A stretch of 64,000 bases of DNA from positions 620,001 to 684,000 of the forward strand of contig MU008182.1 in the NCBI GenBank assembly GCA_010909165.1. Reading direction: 5' to 3'. The notes under the pieces were generated by a model, which saw nothing but the letters and a program-made list of their open reading frames with translations, did not search any database and was not told where the DNA came from. This DNA is from Anthoceros angustus. Taxonomy: Eukaryota; Streptophyta; Anthocerotopsida; Anthocerotales; Anthocerotaceae. A program made the position numbers and the translations under genes. Numbering within the stretch: the stretch's first letter is position 1; every line of letters begins with the position of its first letter. Positions 45,240-57,740 of this stretch are shown piece after piece.

Positions 45240-47100
45240 CCTTCGGCGTCGGTCCATTCCTCCTCCTTCCCGAGTAGCTCTTAGCTCGGAGGCCCGCTTT
45301 GCAAAATCTTGTATGAAACGCCTATAGTAACCCACCATGCCTGTGAATCGTAACTCCTTCAAGTTCGTTGGCGGTCAGGGATGGATGACTTTCACCTTGT
45401 CTTGGTCCACCTCTATCCCTCTTACCGGCACTCGGCCCCAACAAGATTCCTCCTCATGCCAAGTAGCACTTCTCGGATGCGAGCTTGAGTCTCCTACATC
45501 GCTCCAAACACTTCCAAATGTCCCACGTGTTTGTCCTCCTCTCGTGCACAGAAGTCGTCCAAGAACACCTCCATGAAGTCCCTCGAATTCCGGAAGACAT
45601 TGGTCACCATCCGCATAAATGATCCGGTGCTCTGTCATCCCAAGGCACTCCGTTTGTAGGCAAACGTCCCCACTCCGTGGTGAATGTTGTCTTATCCAGA
45701 CTCCTTAGGTGTAATCGGTTGTAGCCGGAGTAGCCGGGCCCAAGAAGGAGTAGGTACTCCGCCACCTTGTCCAAAGATGGCCCACAAAGGGCATGGGAAA
45801 TGGTCCTTCCGTGGCGGCGTTAAGCTTTCTCCCCGAGAAATCGCCTGCCGCTTCTTGACGACCACAATGGGCGCCACCCACTCACTGTTACGATTGGGAA
45901 GATGATGTCCGCTTCGATACTTATCCAGACTTCCTTGACCTTGAGCGAGTGCTTGGGATTCGACACGCTAATCCAAACAGCACCGCCTCCGCTTCAGATC
46001 TATCCGGTGTTCGCCTTGTTTGAATGCCTTTCATATCCGTGACCTTGAAAGCAAACACCAGAATTCCCCAACAAGTGTGAGGTCTCGTTTAACCCTCGGC
46101 ATGCCCTTGCGAATTTGAGGAATTCCGGGCGAACCTCCACGTCTTCCACATCGTCGGTTGCCTCCCTTTCGTCGGTCCATTCCTCCTCCTTCTGAGTAGC
46201 TCAGAGCACGGAGGCCCGCTTTGCAAAATCTTGTATGAAAGCGCCTATAGTAACCCACCATGCCCGGGGAATCCCGTAACTCCTTCAAGTTCGTTGGTGG
46301 GCTGCGAGGGTGGATGACTTTCACCTTGTCTTGGTCCACCTCTATCCCTCTTACACTCGGTGCCCCAACAAGATTCCTCATGCAGTAGCACTTCTCGGGA
46401 TGCGAGCAGTTGAGTCTCCTACATCGTTCCAAACACTTCCATGTCACGTGTTTGTCCTCCTCTCGTGCACAAGTCGTCAAGAACACCTCCATGAAGTCCC
46501 TCGAATTCCGGAAGACATTGGTCACCATCGCATAAATGATCCGGGTGCTCTGTCATCCGAAGGCACTCCGTTTGTAGGCAAGCGTCCCCACTCCGTGGTG
46601 AATGTTGTCTTATCGGTCAGGCTCCCTTAGGTGTATGGCGGTTGTGGCCAGATGGCCGTCAAGAAGGAGTAGGTACTCCGCCACCTTGTCCGATATATGT
46701 CCACAAAGGGCATGGGAAATGGTCCTTTTTGTGGCGGCGTTAAGCTTTCTCCGATCTGCGGACGAATCGCCCTGCGCTTCTTGACGACCACAATGGGCGC
46801 CACCCACTCCTTTATTTACGATTGGGAAGATGATGTCGCTTCGGATACTTATCCGGGACTTCCTTGACCTTGGCGAGTGCTTGGGATTGATTTATCTTGC
46901 CTAATCCGAGCAGCAGCTCAGCTCTATCCGGTGTTTTGCTTGTTTGAATGCCTTTCATATCCGTGACCTTGAAAGCAAACACCCGGCCCAACAACAAGCG
47001 TGAGGTCTCGTTTAACCCTCGGCATGCCCTTGCGAATTTGAGGAATTTCCAGGCGAACCTCCACGTCTTCCACATCGTCGGGTTGAGTCTCCCTTTCTCT
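45240..47100 (-). pseudogene. Reverse transcriptase remnant, duplicated
   Basis: Minus-strand pieces match the Ty3/gypsy RT order: EWVAPIVVVKKR-like finger (about 45870 and 46800), KVAEYLLLLDG with IHLREPD (46610-46740), NVFRNSRDFMEVFL (around 46500, the position of the YLDD box, which is broken), VRGIEVDQDKVKVIH (45400 and 46330) and LKELR..GMVGYYRRF (45340 and 46270). The whole block occurs twice in tandem with an offset of about 920 bp (about 45245-46170 and 46170-47095). Multiple small indels abolish function. Confidence 0.75.
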
Positions 47101-47179
47101 TCTTGCCGCTCGTCCAAGCCGTCCTCCATCCAGGTTCATCTTCACGCATTCCCCACTCCAAAGAGCTCGTCAAGTGAAG

Positions 47180-47800
47180 GTTACTTCCTCGTACTTCCCG
47201 CCCCTCTCGCTGGACCCTCCTCTTGATTGCCTTCCCGGCTCTTGTTCCGCGAGTCCACCCTAAAACAATCGATGACCTCCTCGTCCACCTCCGCTCCAAA
47301 GGCGTCCCTCCGGTAATCCATCTCCTCCTCTGACCACGTGATTTTGGGGAAAGGGTAGTCCTCATTCGTATCCTCGCGTTCATCGTCCCCACTGTCTTCG
47401 GCGGAGGTGTACCCCTCTGTGGTGCTGACGGTTTCACCACAGTATGTGTCCTTACTCCAGGTAATCGCTACCCGTCCTTCCCTCACCTTCGGATCCCAGT
47501 CCACTGGCTTGAAGTGTATTTCCTTCCGTCCGAAGTGTAGTTTTGTCTGAGCGAGGCCCAGCCAAGGCCGCCCCAACAGGACCTCATACCCCAGAGGTCC
47601 GGCGGGTCTGATGACGACAAAATCTAATGTATAGGGGGCTCCCGCTATGGTGGCTTGGACTCCGGACAACTCCTGGCGCCGCATACATGTCCGCCATCCC
47701 GAGGGTTTTGGTGGATGGCTCAAGGTGGTGAACCCCGGCCGTCTTGCGGTGGCCTCGGTGATGAGGTTCACTCGACCCCGTATCTAGAGGCACGTTTTAA
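47180..47800 (-). pseudogene. Aspartic protease remnant (retropepsin)
   Basis: The minus strand reads LDTGSS at about 47775, followed by VQATIAGAPYTLDFVVI and LGYEVLLGRPWL. This is the catalytic DTG loop and C-terminal GRPWL block of Ty3/gypsy proteases. A frameshift separates the DTG from the rest. A more damaged copy lies at about 49240-49580. Confidence 0.75.
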
Positions 47801-50790
47801 TTACACACCCGCAATTTCCACTGCACCATGGGCGCCTGTGGTCCGTATGATACGACCCTTACCTCCACGTTCTTGCCCTTAGGACCAAGGAGTTCCGCGT
47901 GGTTGCGTTTCCTGATGGCCTTCGGACTTCGCCGATACCGGTTGTCCTTTAACAAGCCTAAGGGACACCAAGTGTTGTTGGTCCATCATCAAGTCGGCCA
48001 CCTTGAAAGGGCCGGGTGGTTCTCCCGCGCCACGCTCGCCTTGTCTCCTCCGGCGTTTGGCTCTGTGGTGGTCGGACCACTGGGTCCGGAGTTCTTCTTG
48101 AAGCATCTCGGTCACTTCTCGAACCACATCCGGAATCGCGGCCGTGGGTGAGTCCGCTCCCGGAGACTATGGCTTTTGGGGTTTCTTCTCTGGCTGCCGG
48201 TTTAACTCGCCTCTTTGGCGGGTTCGGCTTCCTTCAGGTGTTCCGTCCTCCGTATCCGTGGACTATCCTCATTTTCTTCCTCTTACACTGCCTCCTTCCT
48301 TCCTTTCGGCGACTCGGGTTGACACTTCCAAGACTCCAGTCCGCCTTCTTCTCCTTGGCGAACTTGCCCGTACCACCTCGTTCGAGCTCCTCGGTGCCTC
48401 CTCCCACTCCGCCCGCCAGCGTCTTCAATTTGTAGCAGGCGCCGCCTTAGGAGGGGGCGTCGGTGGTCTTGGCTCCCTGCGTGAGCGTGCGGGATCGGCG
48501 GTTGGACCGCCTCGGCATGTGCCCCACGCTACAATCTCCACCCGTGCTCAAAGTCTCCGTTACCTTGGGTGGGGTATGGACAGGCTTGGAGTAGTGTCCG
48601 GGTTCCCAGTTCCAACAGACCACCGCCGAGAATGGAGGGGCTCCCATTCGAGGTTGCATCGGAGGTGTATGGATGGACCTCCCGCCGGATACATCGTGGG
48701 ATCGCCCGGTGCTTCTTGCACTTGGTAAGCATCCTCCCACTGCCTCTCCTCATAGTCGACTCCACCGGTTCACGGTCCGAGGGGCAGCCGAGTGCCCATG
48801 TTGGTGACACACCGCACACCATAAATGAGTCGGACCGTGGTGGCCACCTTGCGCCGCTCATCTTCACCGATTGATCGTCAACTCTTCCACCTTTTTATGA
48901 CTCTCTAGATCTTCCCTCAACCCGCTACCTCTTTCAAAGGGTCCACCTCTCGCCGGAGCTAGTGCATCATGACCTCCTTCTTCCACCCCCGTTTCACCAC
49001 GGGCTTCTTCTTGTTTTTTGCGTTCTCCTCCTCCCTGTGGAGCTTCTTCCTGAGTCTCCTCCTCTTGATTGCCTTCCCGGCTCTTGTTCGTGAGTCCACC
49101 CTAAAACAATCGATGACCTCCTCGTCCACCTCCCAAGGCGTCCTCGGTAATCCATCTCCTCCTCGACCACGTGATTTTGGGAAAGGGTAGTCCTCATTCG
49201 TATCCTCGCGTTCATCGCCGTCCCCTTGTCTTGAGGTGTACCCTACTGTGGTCTTGTGGTTTCTCCAGTCGTGTCCTTACTCAGTGTCGCTACCGTCCTT
49301 CCCTCACCTTGGATCCCAGTCCGGCTTGAAGTGTATTTCCTTCCGTCCAGTGTAGTTTTGTGGCGAGGCCCAAGGACCCCAAGGACCTCTCCGAGGTCGG
49401 GTCGATAATGACAAAATCTAATGTATAGGGGCTCCGCTATGGTGGCTTGGACTCGGACAACTCCCTGCACTTGGCGCGTATCGCCATCACGGGGTTTTGG
49501 TGGATGGCTCGAAGGTGGTGAACCCCGGCCGTCTTGCGGTGGCCTCGGTGATGAGGTTCACTCGACCCCGTGTCTAGAGGCACGTTTTAATTACACACCC
49601 GCAATTTCCACACTGCTGGCGCCCGAGTCCGTATGAGATCGACCCTTACCTCCACGTTCTTGCCCTTAGGACCAAGGAGTTCCGGCGTGGTTGCGTTTCC
49701 TGATGGCCTTAGGACTTCACAGCCGATGCCGGGTTGTCCTTTAACAAGCGCCTAAGGGACACCAAGTGTTGTTGGTCCATCATCAAGTCGGCCACCTTGA
49801 AAGGGCGGGTGGTTCTCTCTGCGTCCGCGTTCGCCTTGTCTCCTCCGGCGTTTGGCTCTGTGGTGGTGGACCATACGGGTCTGTCGGAGTTCTTCTTGAA
49901 GCATCTCGGTCACTTCTCGAACCACATCCGGTGGAAGCTGCGGCGTTGCCGTGGGTGAGTCGCTTCTCGGAGACTCCGGTGGGGGGTTTCTTCTCTGGCT
50001 GCCGGTTTAACTTCGTCCTCTTTGGCGGGTTCGGCTTCCTTGGGTGTTCCGTCCTCCGTATCCGTGGGACTATCCCCATTTTCTTCCTCTTACCTGTCTC
50101 GTTCCTTCGCTCCTTGGCGACTCGGGTTGACACTTCCGGTACCTCGGTCCGCCTTCTTCTCCTTGGCGAACTTGCCCGTACCACCTCGTTCGAGCTCCTC
50201 GGTGCCTCCTCCCCCTCCGATTGTCGTCTTCAATTTATACAGGCGCCTTAGGGAGGCGTCGGTGGTCTTGGCTCCCAGGGGGTTGCGTGGCGTCGTCCTC
50301 GGCGAGGATTCGGACCAGTCGCATGTGCCCCGCCTTCAATCTCCACCACGGCGTTCAAAGTCTCCGTTACCTTATGCGGTGGGGTATGGGCAGGCGTTGG
50401 AGTAGTGTCGGGGTTCCACAGTTCCAACGGACCACCGCCCGAATTCTGGAGGTCCTCCCATTCGAGGTTGCATCGGAGGCGTGTATGGATGGACCTCCGG
50501 CGGGATACATCGTCTTGATCAGCGGTCCGGTGCTTCTTGCACTTGGTAAGCATCCTCCCTTTGTTCCTCGGACTCTTCCCGTCGTACTCACGGTTCCGCA
50601 GTGCGGAGGGGCAATTGCCAGTGCCCATGTTGGTGACACCGCACACCATAAATGAGTCGGACCGTGGTGGCCACCGCGCCTCGCGATCTTTCACACGGTT
50701 GATCGTCAACTCTTCCACCTTTTTATGACTCTCTAGATCTTCCCTCAACCCGCTACCTCTTTCAAAGGGGTGGTCGGACCTCTGCGGGCA
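47215..50790 (-). repeat. 1.84-kb tandem duplication of the gag/protease region
   Basis: The sequence from about 47215 to 49052 is repeated from about 49055 to 50790 (both start cctcttgattgccttcccgg). Each copy covers part of the gag linker and the protease. The second copy is shorter because of many small losses. Minus-strand remnants include VREVTEMLQEELRTQW and a Lys/Arg-rich stretch. Confidence 0.8.
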
Positions 50791-51530
50791 TCATGACCTC
50801 CTTCTTCCACCGCGTTTCACCACGGGCTTCTTCTTGTTTTGCGGGGGGCTTCCTCCTCCTCCTTCCGAGGGTTCTTCATCTTGATTCCGCCTCTTCCTCT
50901 TCCTCCGTGACCGCCTCTTCCTCCTCCTCCTTCCGAGGGTTCTTCATCTTGATTCCGATTCCGCCTCTTTTTCTTCTTCTTTCCTCCTTGAGGAGTCCTC
51001 CTTCGTTGGTGCATCGATTCTTCATAGTTTTCCGCCGCCGACCGCCTTGCTCACATCTTCTCTGCAACAGACATGCTTAGCCATTGGCTTGGATAAGCCT
51101 GCGAACCAACGCACCGCATGTGGTGTGGTGGGGTGCCGATCCGGAGGGCATAGAACCGCTCGATGTACGATCCCAACTTTCCGTCTTGCCTCTTTGGGTT
51201 CTCAAGTTTGGACAAGATGTAGCCTTCTTGATCGATTCGGAATCTTTCTAAGAAGGCATCCTTCAATGCTCAAGGTTGCGGGGAGCGTGAGTATTTCCTC
51301 GGTACCACCGCAGCCCCTCAGGACCCCTTGGAACAATTGGATTAGTCAGGCATCCGAACCTTCTCCGTTGAAGTTTGCCCGACACAAATCCTCCAACAAA
51401 GGTTTCATCGCTCTCCTTCTTCCTCCAAAGAGAATAGGCTTGTTTGGTCGTTGTTGCCATCATCGGCCGATGAGGAACCGCCTCCACGCCACCGACCGCT
51501 TCCTCCTCTCGATCCGACAACCCACCACTT
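50790..51530 (-). pseudogene. gag remnant of the Ty3/gypsy element
   Basis: The stretch ERFRIDQEGYILSKLENPKR followed by KLGSYIERFYALR (about 51130-51260, minus) has the pattern of the retrotransposon gag domain. The upstream part (51263-51520) is probably the gag N-terminus close to the primer site. A purine-rich, Lys/Glu-rich low-complexity stretch lies at 50850-51010. Frame breaks occur throughout. Confidence 0.6.
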
Positions 51531-51660
51531 ACTGGGTCTGACCTCCGAGCTCGTCGTCTCTCACGTGCTCGCGCCGAGCGCCGGCCAACGTCCGACTCTC
51601 TTAGACTCTTCCTTAACTACCTCACGCCCTCCACGCATCCACACGCTACGAACGATTTCA

Positions 51661-51676
51661 TTCCCGAACGGCGCCA
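51661..51676 (-). other. Primer-binding site, tRNA-Asp type
   Basis: On the minus strand, TGGCGCCGTTCGGGAA lies three bases inside the 5' LTR. TGGCGCCG is complementary to the 3' end of plant tRNA-Asp, a primer used by several plant gypsy lineages. Confidence 0.75.
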
Positions 51677-51679
51677 AAA

Positions 51680-54600
51680 TGTGGCGCGACTTTCCGATGG
51701 CCACCGCGCACAATCCCGTGTCGTTGTAGGAAGAAGTCCGTTCCCAAGGGAATGATAGGCTCCGCTGCCGCTTCGTGTGATTCACCGCACTGCCTGCTCA
51801 CCTCAACGCACACATACGCCTAACTACTCGCAACGTTCACCAGTGCCGGTATGGCCAAGCGTTTAGGACCCGTCATATCTGCATCGCTCACATCGCCACT
51901 CACACTTCCTCTTTCCTCTCTCCACTCACGCTACACTCATCGCCTTAGAAAGACGCGGTTACACCGGACCTCCTCCGCTGCTCCGGCCTCTCCGTCCGGC
52001 TCAGACGCCTCCCGAGTTCCTCCGGCCACACGTTTCCGCTCGGCGGCTGCTCGACGAGCACGGGTCACCGCCACCCTTCCCCGCACACCACAACACGTTA
52101 GGTCCGCTACCAGACCCGATCAATGAGCTCGCCGCCGGTGACTCAGACTCACGTTAGCAAGAAGACACACAAGGTCCGCAAGAACGCATCAACACCAAGA
52201 GAAAGATGATTTATCTGAGCGGCCTTACTCTTATACTACGCCGGTCGGCGCCTTTATTACACCTCTATTCGAAAAGGGCCACTGTGTGCCCTAACCGCCG
52301 CCTACTATCCTCCCTATTCCTATCGCCGTGGTGGTGGGCCGGATGGCCTCATTCCTTCTTGGCACCGGCGGCCCAAAGCCGAGCCCCGCCGATCATGCGC
52401 ACCCAATCGGATGATCCGCGAGGCGGACCCTTCCTCTTCCCGAGGGTCTCCAGCCGCGCCACCGGCGGCTCGACAACGCGGCCACCACCAAGTCTTCCTC
52501 GCCTCCCTCTTCTCTCTCCGGCCTCGCGCGGCCTCCAAGGGCCGGATCTGGGGTGACCGTGGCTCTCCCCACTCCCGAGTTTGGACCTCGGGACTCACGT
52601 TAGCAGAAGACACACAGGCATCAACACCAAGAAAGATGATTTATTGAGCGGCCTTAGCCCTCTTATATACTCGAAGGTCGGCCTTTATTACACCTCTATT
52701 ACGGTGAGGGCCATTTCGGTGTGCCTAACCGCCGCCTACTATCCTCCCTATTCACTATCGTGCGTGTGGTGTGGATATTGATTCCTTCTTGGCAGCCAGA
52801 TTGCGGCGCGCAATCGGATGATCGCGGTAGACCCTTCCTCTTCAGGGGTGCACGTGGCGGTAGCGGCGACATCCACCACCAAGTCTTCCTCGTCCTCCCT
52901 CTTCTCTCTCTGGCGGCCCTGCGTGGGCCCTCAAGGCTGGATCTGCTGGGGTTGGTGATGGTGGCTCTCCCCACTCCCAGTTTGGACCTCGGGACCCTGT
53001 CTCGACTCGGTCCAGGACCTCTAGGTCCGGCCTCCTCCTCCGGGTCCGGCCGCCTGCCTTCCGAGTCCCCCTGGGTCCGGACCTCGGGGTCCGGCCTGAC
53101 CCAACCTTCGGGTCCGGACCTCGGGGTCCGGACGTACCAGAGTCCGGATCCCTAAGTCGGACTTGCCTCGGGGTCCGGACCTCGGGATCGGCCTTTCCTC
53201 GAGTCCGGACAAAGTCCGACCTCAGCTCTGGCATGCCTCCTCACCGGGCTGTCACGGGTTCATCCATCGAGCCTCCCTTGGTTCCCGAATGCCGCACCTT
53301 TCCCTTCCTCCAAGATCCTCCTCTTCCTTCCATGCGAGGGTGCCGAGCTTACCTCGGTGTGGCGACCCTTCCTCCTCCCGCTCCTCCCGCTCTCCCCACG
53401 CTGTTGCCATCAACAGCCCTAGGACTCCTGCTTGTCCCCGGTCCGTCCTCTCGCCTCCTTCCATCCTTCGAAGTCCACCTCCCGCCTAGGGTGGCGCGGG
53501 ACCTCAGAGCCTTGAGGAGCTCAAGGTGGTAGTAGGCGGTCGGAATCGACTTGTCAATCGCCTCCACATGAGCCCGAGCACTGCTCCTCCTTCCATCCTT
53601 CGAAGTCCACCCTCACGCCTGGGGTGGCGCGGGACCTCAGCCTTGAGGAGCTCTGCGTGGTAGTAGGCGGTCGGAATCGACTTGAATCGCCTCCTCTACA
53701 TGAGCCGGGCACGGTACTCCCTCCTCAGGTGCTCAGGCGGTCGCCCGGCTGCGTCTCGTGGCCAAGCTTACGGTGTGGGCGGGCGGACTCTTGAGGCCGC
53801 CAAGGCCGCCTCATACCTCTTGCAACCTTCGCCGCCGGCGCTTCTCCTCCTCCTGTTCCAGCCCGCCAATGGCCATGGAGCCGAGCCCCTTCGCTTCCTC
53901 AACCGGAAGCAACGTAGCCTCTCCTCCAGGCTTTCTTCCTCCGCTCATTCTTTCCTGAGGTCCTCCACTTCCTTCTGGCGGGCGGTATCCCCGTCCGACT
54001 CGGCTTCCTCCACATCCCCGCAACCTTGCGACGCCGAACTCCTCGCCCGCTATTCTCCTCCGTCTTCAAGCGAGGAGGCGTTCTACCTCTCGTCAAGTCT
54101 TGGATTCTCGTTGAGAACCCCCCGCTCCGATGCATCTTGGAGTTGCAACTCCAAGGTGTCCTCCTCCTCCCGCCGCCTCCGCCTCTTCTACCTCCTGCAC
54201 TGCACTCGAGGTCCCCAATCCCGGTGCCGGCCTCCAGGCCTCCTCACGGCTCGACTGCTTGCTCCTTGCTCGGCCTTCGTTGGCTGCGGCCTCCTCCCTC
54301 CACCGGCCCGATCACGCCGATAGTGATCGCGATCGCCTGGCCAGGCCTCCTCCTTGGCCACCTTCACCGAGCCTCCTTGGCTCGTCCGCGCCTCCGCCTC
54401 CGCCTCCGCCTCCGCCTCCTTGGCCCTTCCGCCTCCTTCGCCTCCTCCGCAGAGGTCCTCCGCCGCTTGGGCCTCCTTGGCCACCTTCACTGCTCCTCCA
54501 TGAAGGAATTTAGTCCGGTCCTTGCGGATGGACCAGACCTCCTCTCCGCCTCCGCCTCCTCCTTCCTCAATCCGCCGAGCTTCCCCTCCTTGGCCCTTCC

Positions 54601-56643
54601 GCCTCCTCCCTCCAAGCTCCACCATCCATGCGCCCGGTGGCTTCCACCTCCGGGTCTTCTCGGCCATCCCACATCCCAGAGCATACCGGCCCATGACGGT
54701 AGCGACCGCCGTGTTTCTTCCACGGCCGCCGTGAGGCTCCCACAAAGTCCGTGGAGTGGGCATCTCACGGGTCAAGGACCTCCATACCGCAGTCCGGAGC
54801 AAGTCCGGACTGGGTTCTCCGGACCCAATCAGGACCCTTAGGTCCTGAGTGCTGAGCTGCGGAGCTTCCCCCTCCTTGGCCCTTTTGGCCGCGAGCTCCT
54901 TCTCCGCCTCCTTCGCCTTGAGGGGCTCGGCGGAGGTGATGGAGTCCGGGAGCACGCCCTTTTGCCCCTTCGCGACAGGACCGGCTCGATGCGGCCGCCG
55001 CTGTCCTCCGCCTCGGCGGCCCTTCGCCTCCTCGCTTCCTCCGCTTCGCCACTCACCTGCGCCACCCGCTGGAAGAGGTACCGCACCGACTGGGTGCCGC
55101 TTGCAGTCTCGGCCTTCGCTCTCCGGTCGCGGGCCTCACCGAGTGATGGCCGTGGCGGGCTGGCCGCCTCGCTGGATGCTGCCCGGGTTGGGGCACCAAG
55201 GAGGGAGGCGGGAATTCCCATACTTCCATACTGGTGGTGAGGGGTCCGCCACGTATGGAGTCCGGAATCCTCCCGTCCTCCTCCCGAGTCCGCTTTGGTT
55301 TCACGACCGGCCTCCTCCTCCGCCTCCACTTCCAGGCCTCCCCTTTCCGAGCGCCGCTCAAGCTCTCCTTCCTTGAGGAGTTCAAATGCCCCATACATGG
55401 ATCGGTATGGGGGCCCCTGATGGCTAAGGCTTCTCGCCCGAGCTTGAGCCTCGCTAAACCGGGCGAAGATAATCCTTCCTCCGCCTCCGCCTCTTCCCGG
55501 CAGCTGCAGGTGAATAATAGATTATCACCAAGGTGATCCACCTTGGTGAGTAGGTTCGATGGACAATGATCCGCCACCACCGACTCGACCGCCCAATGTG
55601 TCGGATATCGCCCAACCACAGGTCCGTTGCGGCCCTGTGCCTTAGCATCGCCGGGCCGGCTGGCCTATCTTCCCTTCGCCTTGAGGGGCTCGGCACCACC
55701 CCCTCTTCCTCCTTGGGCGGTTGTAGGCCGCCTCAGACCTCCAAGGTCCATCGCCTTGGTCCTCCCGAGGTTCTTGGACCGCACCTCCTTATTGACCGCC
55801 AAGATCTTCCAAACTCCCGACCAGTGACATCAAATGTCCACTATTTGGAACACATCCAAATGCCACTCCCGCACCAATTCTCCCGCCTCGGAGCTGTGAG
55901 CCCAAAGTCCGGATAGCGCCGGTCACAATGTTGCGCTCCACAAGGTTCCATGGCTCCCAAACTTCCGCTGGCTTTTGGGTGCCACGCCTTCTCCTCCCTT
56001 GCTGTCAGAGCCGCTTGTCGAGACGCCGCACGCCTTTTCGCCGCTGCTCCGACCTCAACGGTGAGCCGCCAAGACGCCCGAGTGTCCCACGAGATACCGC
56101 CAGAGCCGGATCATGAGCGCAAGAGATCGCGAATTGTCTCGAGGTCACAGAAAAATGACCTTCTTCCGCGACCACGCCGGAGTAACTCCGGGCGGGAGGG
56201 CGCCTTCCCCGTCTGTGAATCGCCGAGGTCTCGCATGGCTTACTCGCCCTACGCCGCTGCACGCCTTACGCCGCCACAGACTGCTCTACCCCGCACGCGG
56301 GCGTGAATACCGCTATAACGGCCTGCAAGGTTACGCCCGACCACGATGCCCGCCCTCCACTGTGGTCGCCCACGCGCGCCGCCAGTCCGGCCCTTACGCC
56401 CAACTTCTAAGTTACTCGGCGCATTTATCCCGCCTCGGTCCCGGAGTGGGTCCGGACTTATCCTGCTACCTTGTCGCCCGCCATCGTAGGCCTAGGTACG
56501 CCTCACTCCGAGTCGAGTATACTCCGAGTGCCGTCCGAGTGCTAACTGCGGCTTATTTCCCCTTTTCGCCTCATTTTATCCTTTACTCCTACAAAAACAA
56601 AACCTACCTAATTTCTAACCCCTGTGGAAGTCCGTAGTCCACA
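51680..56643 (-). repeat. 5' LTR of the Ty3/gypsy element (5.0 kb)
   Basis: Partner of 37572-42963, sharing both termini. It carries a ~100-bp tandem duplication near 53460-53690 (ccatccttcgaagtccac repeated) and an extra leader-like duplication near 52585-52760. Minus-strand open stretches such as LKAKEAEKELAAKRAKEG (about 54860-54920) are shared in part with the other LTR. Confidence 0.85.
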
Positions 56644-57740
56644 ATCGGCCACATGAAGCCAGGTCGCCTCACACCCAATAGGGGAAAACCAAGAGCTTGA
56701 ATAAAGTATGTCAATCGCCAAGGAGTCGACTGATGCTTTCAAACGCATACATGCAAAGAGATGGATGGCACGACCCACGGTGGATTCCAGCCTTTAGCTA
56801 CTCAAGTGCTGCCGCCTCCAGTTACAGCACTCTGTTGCGCTTTGTACCGTGGTTCTCATGTAATGAGTGTGTCTTCTTGCCATGCGGGCATTGCTTCCAC
56901 GATGCTTGTTTGTTCCAAGCATCGCCTCCGTGTCCTCGCCTCACAGGGGGTGCAACCTTGATGTGCACCCAAGATGGATTAAATCAAGAGGGTGGCCTTT
57001 TATAAGTACCATGCCCAATGACTCATGGCATATAGATGAAGAAGAGGAGCGGAATACATTGAACTTCTCAGGGACTACGAAAGCATGGATGCACGTTTTG
57101 CGGAGGGTTGGGAAACACTCCATTGCCACGACAAAGTGAGAACCGTGAGCAGAAGAACATGCTAGAGTCATTGACTCGCATTGAACCTTGGACCCTTTTT
57201 TTTGTGTCTGCTTATCCTTCTCGTGAGTGTTGCTTGCTTTTATTGTAGGCACATATAGCGAGCTTGCCCCCATCTCTCTGTTACACTTGAAGATACCCAT
57301 GTCAACGCTAGCGCCACCACATGCTCGACTACCTATTCCGATGAGGAACACCACCGTCGCCCCGGATGGAAATGCAAAATATGTTTTACACACACCTTGT
57401 CGTTCAATGGGGAACAATGCTGGTCCATGGATGATGTCGAACTCGGGTGCGGTCACACAATTGTTGGCAAACCCTCGGCGGTGACTATGTGACAGAGCAT
57501 CCCGCCACCACCGTGGTTGAAGATGATGCACCTTATGTGGCAACATGTGTTGTGGCAGCCCCAACTCTAGGAGCAACAAGTGAGAACAACTGGTTGAAGA
57601 ACTGCTCTTCCACGAGTTTGTGCACAATGGTGAGGATCAACATGCAGGATTGCGGGCGGTTAAAGCCTTTCACTCCAACGGAGGGTTTTGTCTTATTGAT
57701 TGTGCGGCAAGAGTGGAGCTTGAAGGGAAGCCCTACGGAT
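56644..57740. other. Unassigned region right of the Ty3 element
   Basis: Plus-strand ORFs (for example 57447-57758) and a longer minus-strand ORF (56941-57627) overlap, with no recognisable domain. A Cys/His cluster read around 56850-56960 (CNECVFLPCGHCFHDACLF) resembles half of a RING finger but is isolated and out of frame with its surroundings. Confidence 0.3.

Larger units (their letters stand above)
37572..56643 (-). mobile_element. Complete but decayed Ty3/gypsy LTR retrotransposon with ~5-kb LTRs
   Basis: About 19.1 kb. Two long direct repeats (37572-42963 and 51680-56643) bound an internal region read on the minus strand. On that strand each LTR begins TGTGGACTACGG and ends GCGCCACA, giving 5-bp terminal inverted repeats. 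A primer site, gag-like, protease, RT, RNase H and integrase remnants and a polypurine tract follow in Ty3/gypsy order. Every coding segment is broken by frameshifts and stops, and internal tandem duplications swell the body, so it is inactive. No target-site duplication is visible; the left flank is itself rearranged into an array that includes the LTR edge. A tRNA-Asp-type primer site and large size suggest the non-chromovirus (Athila/Tat-like) branch; no chromodomain was seen. Confidence 0.85.

Noticed and set aside
48994-51067. Acidic/basic low-complexity ORFs in the gag region
   Set aside because: Short purine-rich runs in a broken, duplicated gag segment; no independent coding evidence.
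56850-56965. RING-finger gene
   Set aside because: Only half of a Cys/His pattern is present in a short frame, with no E2-binding core and no continuing exon.
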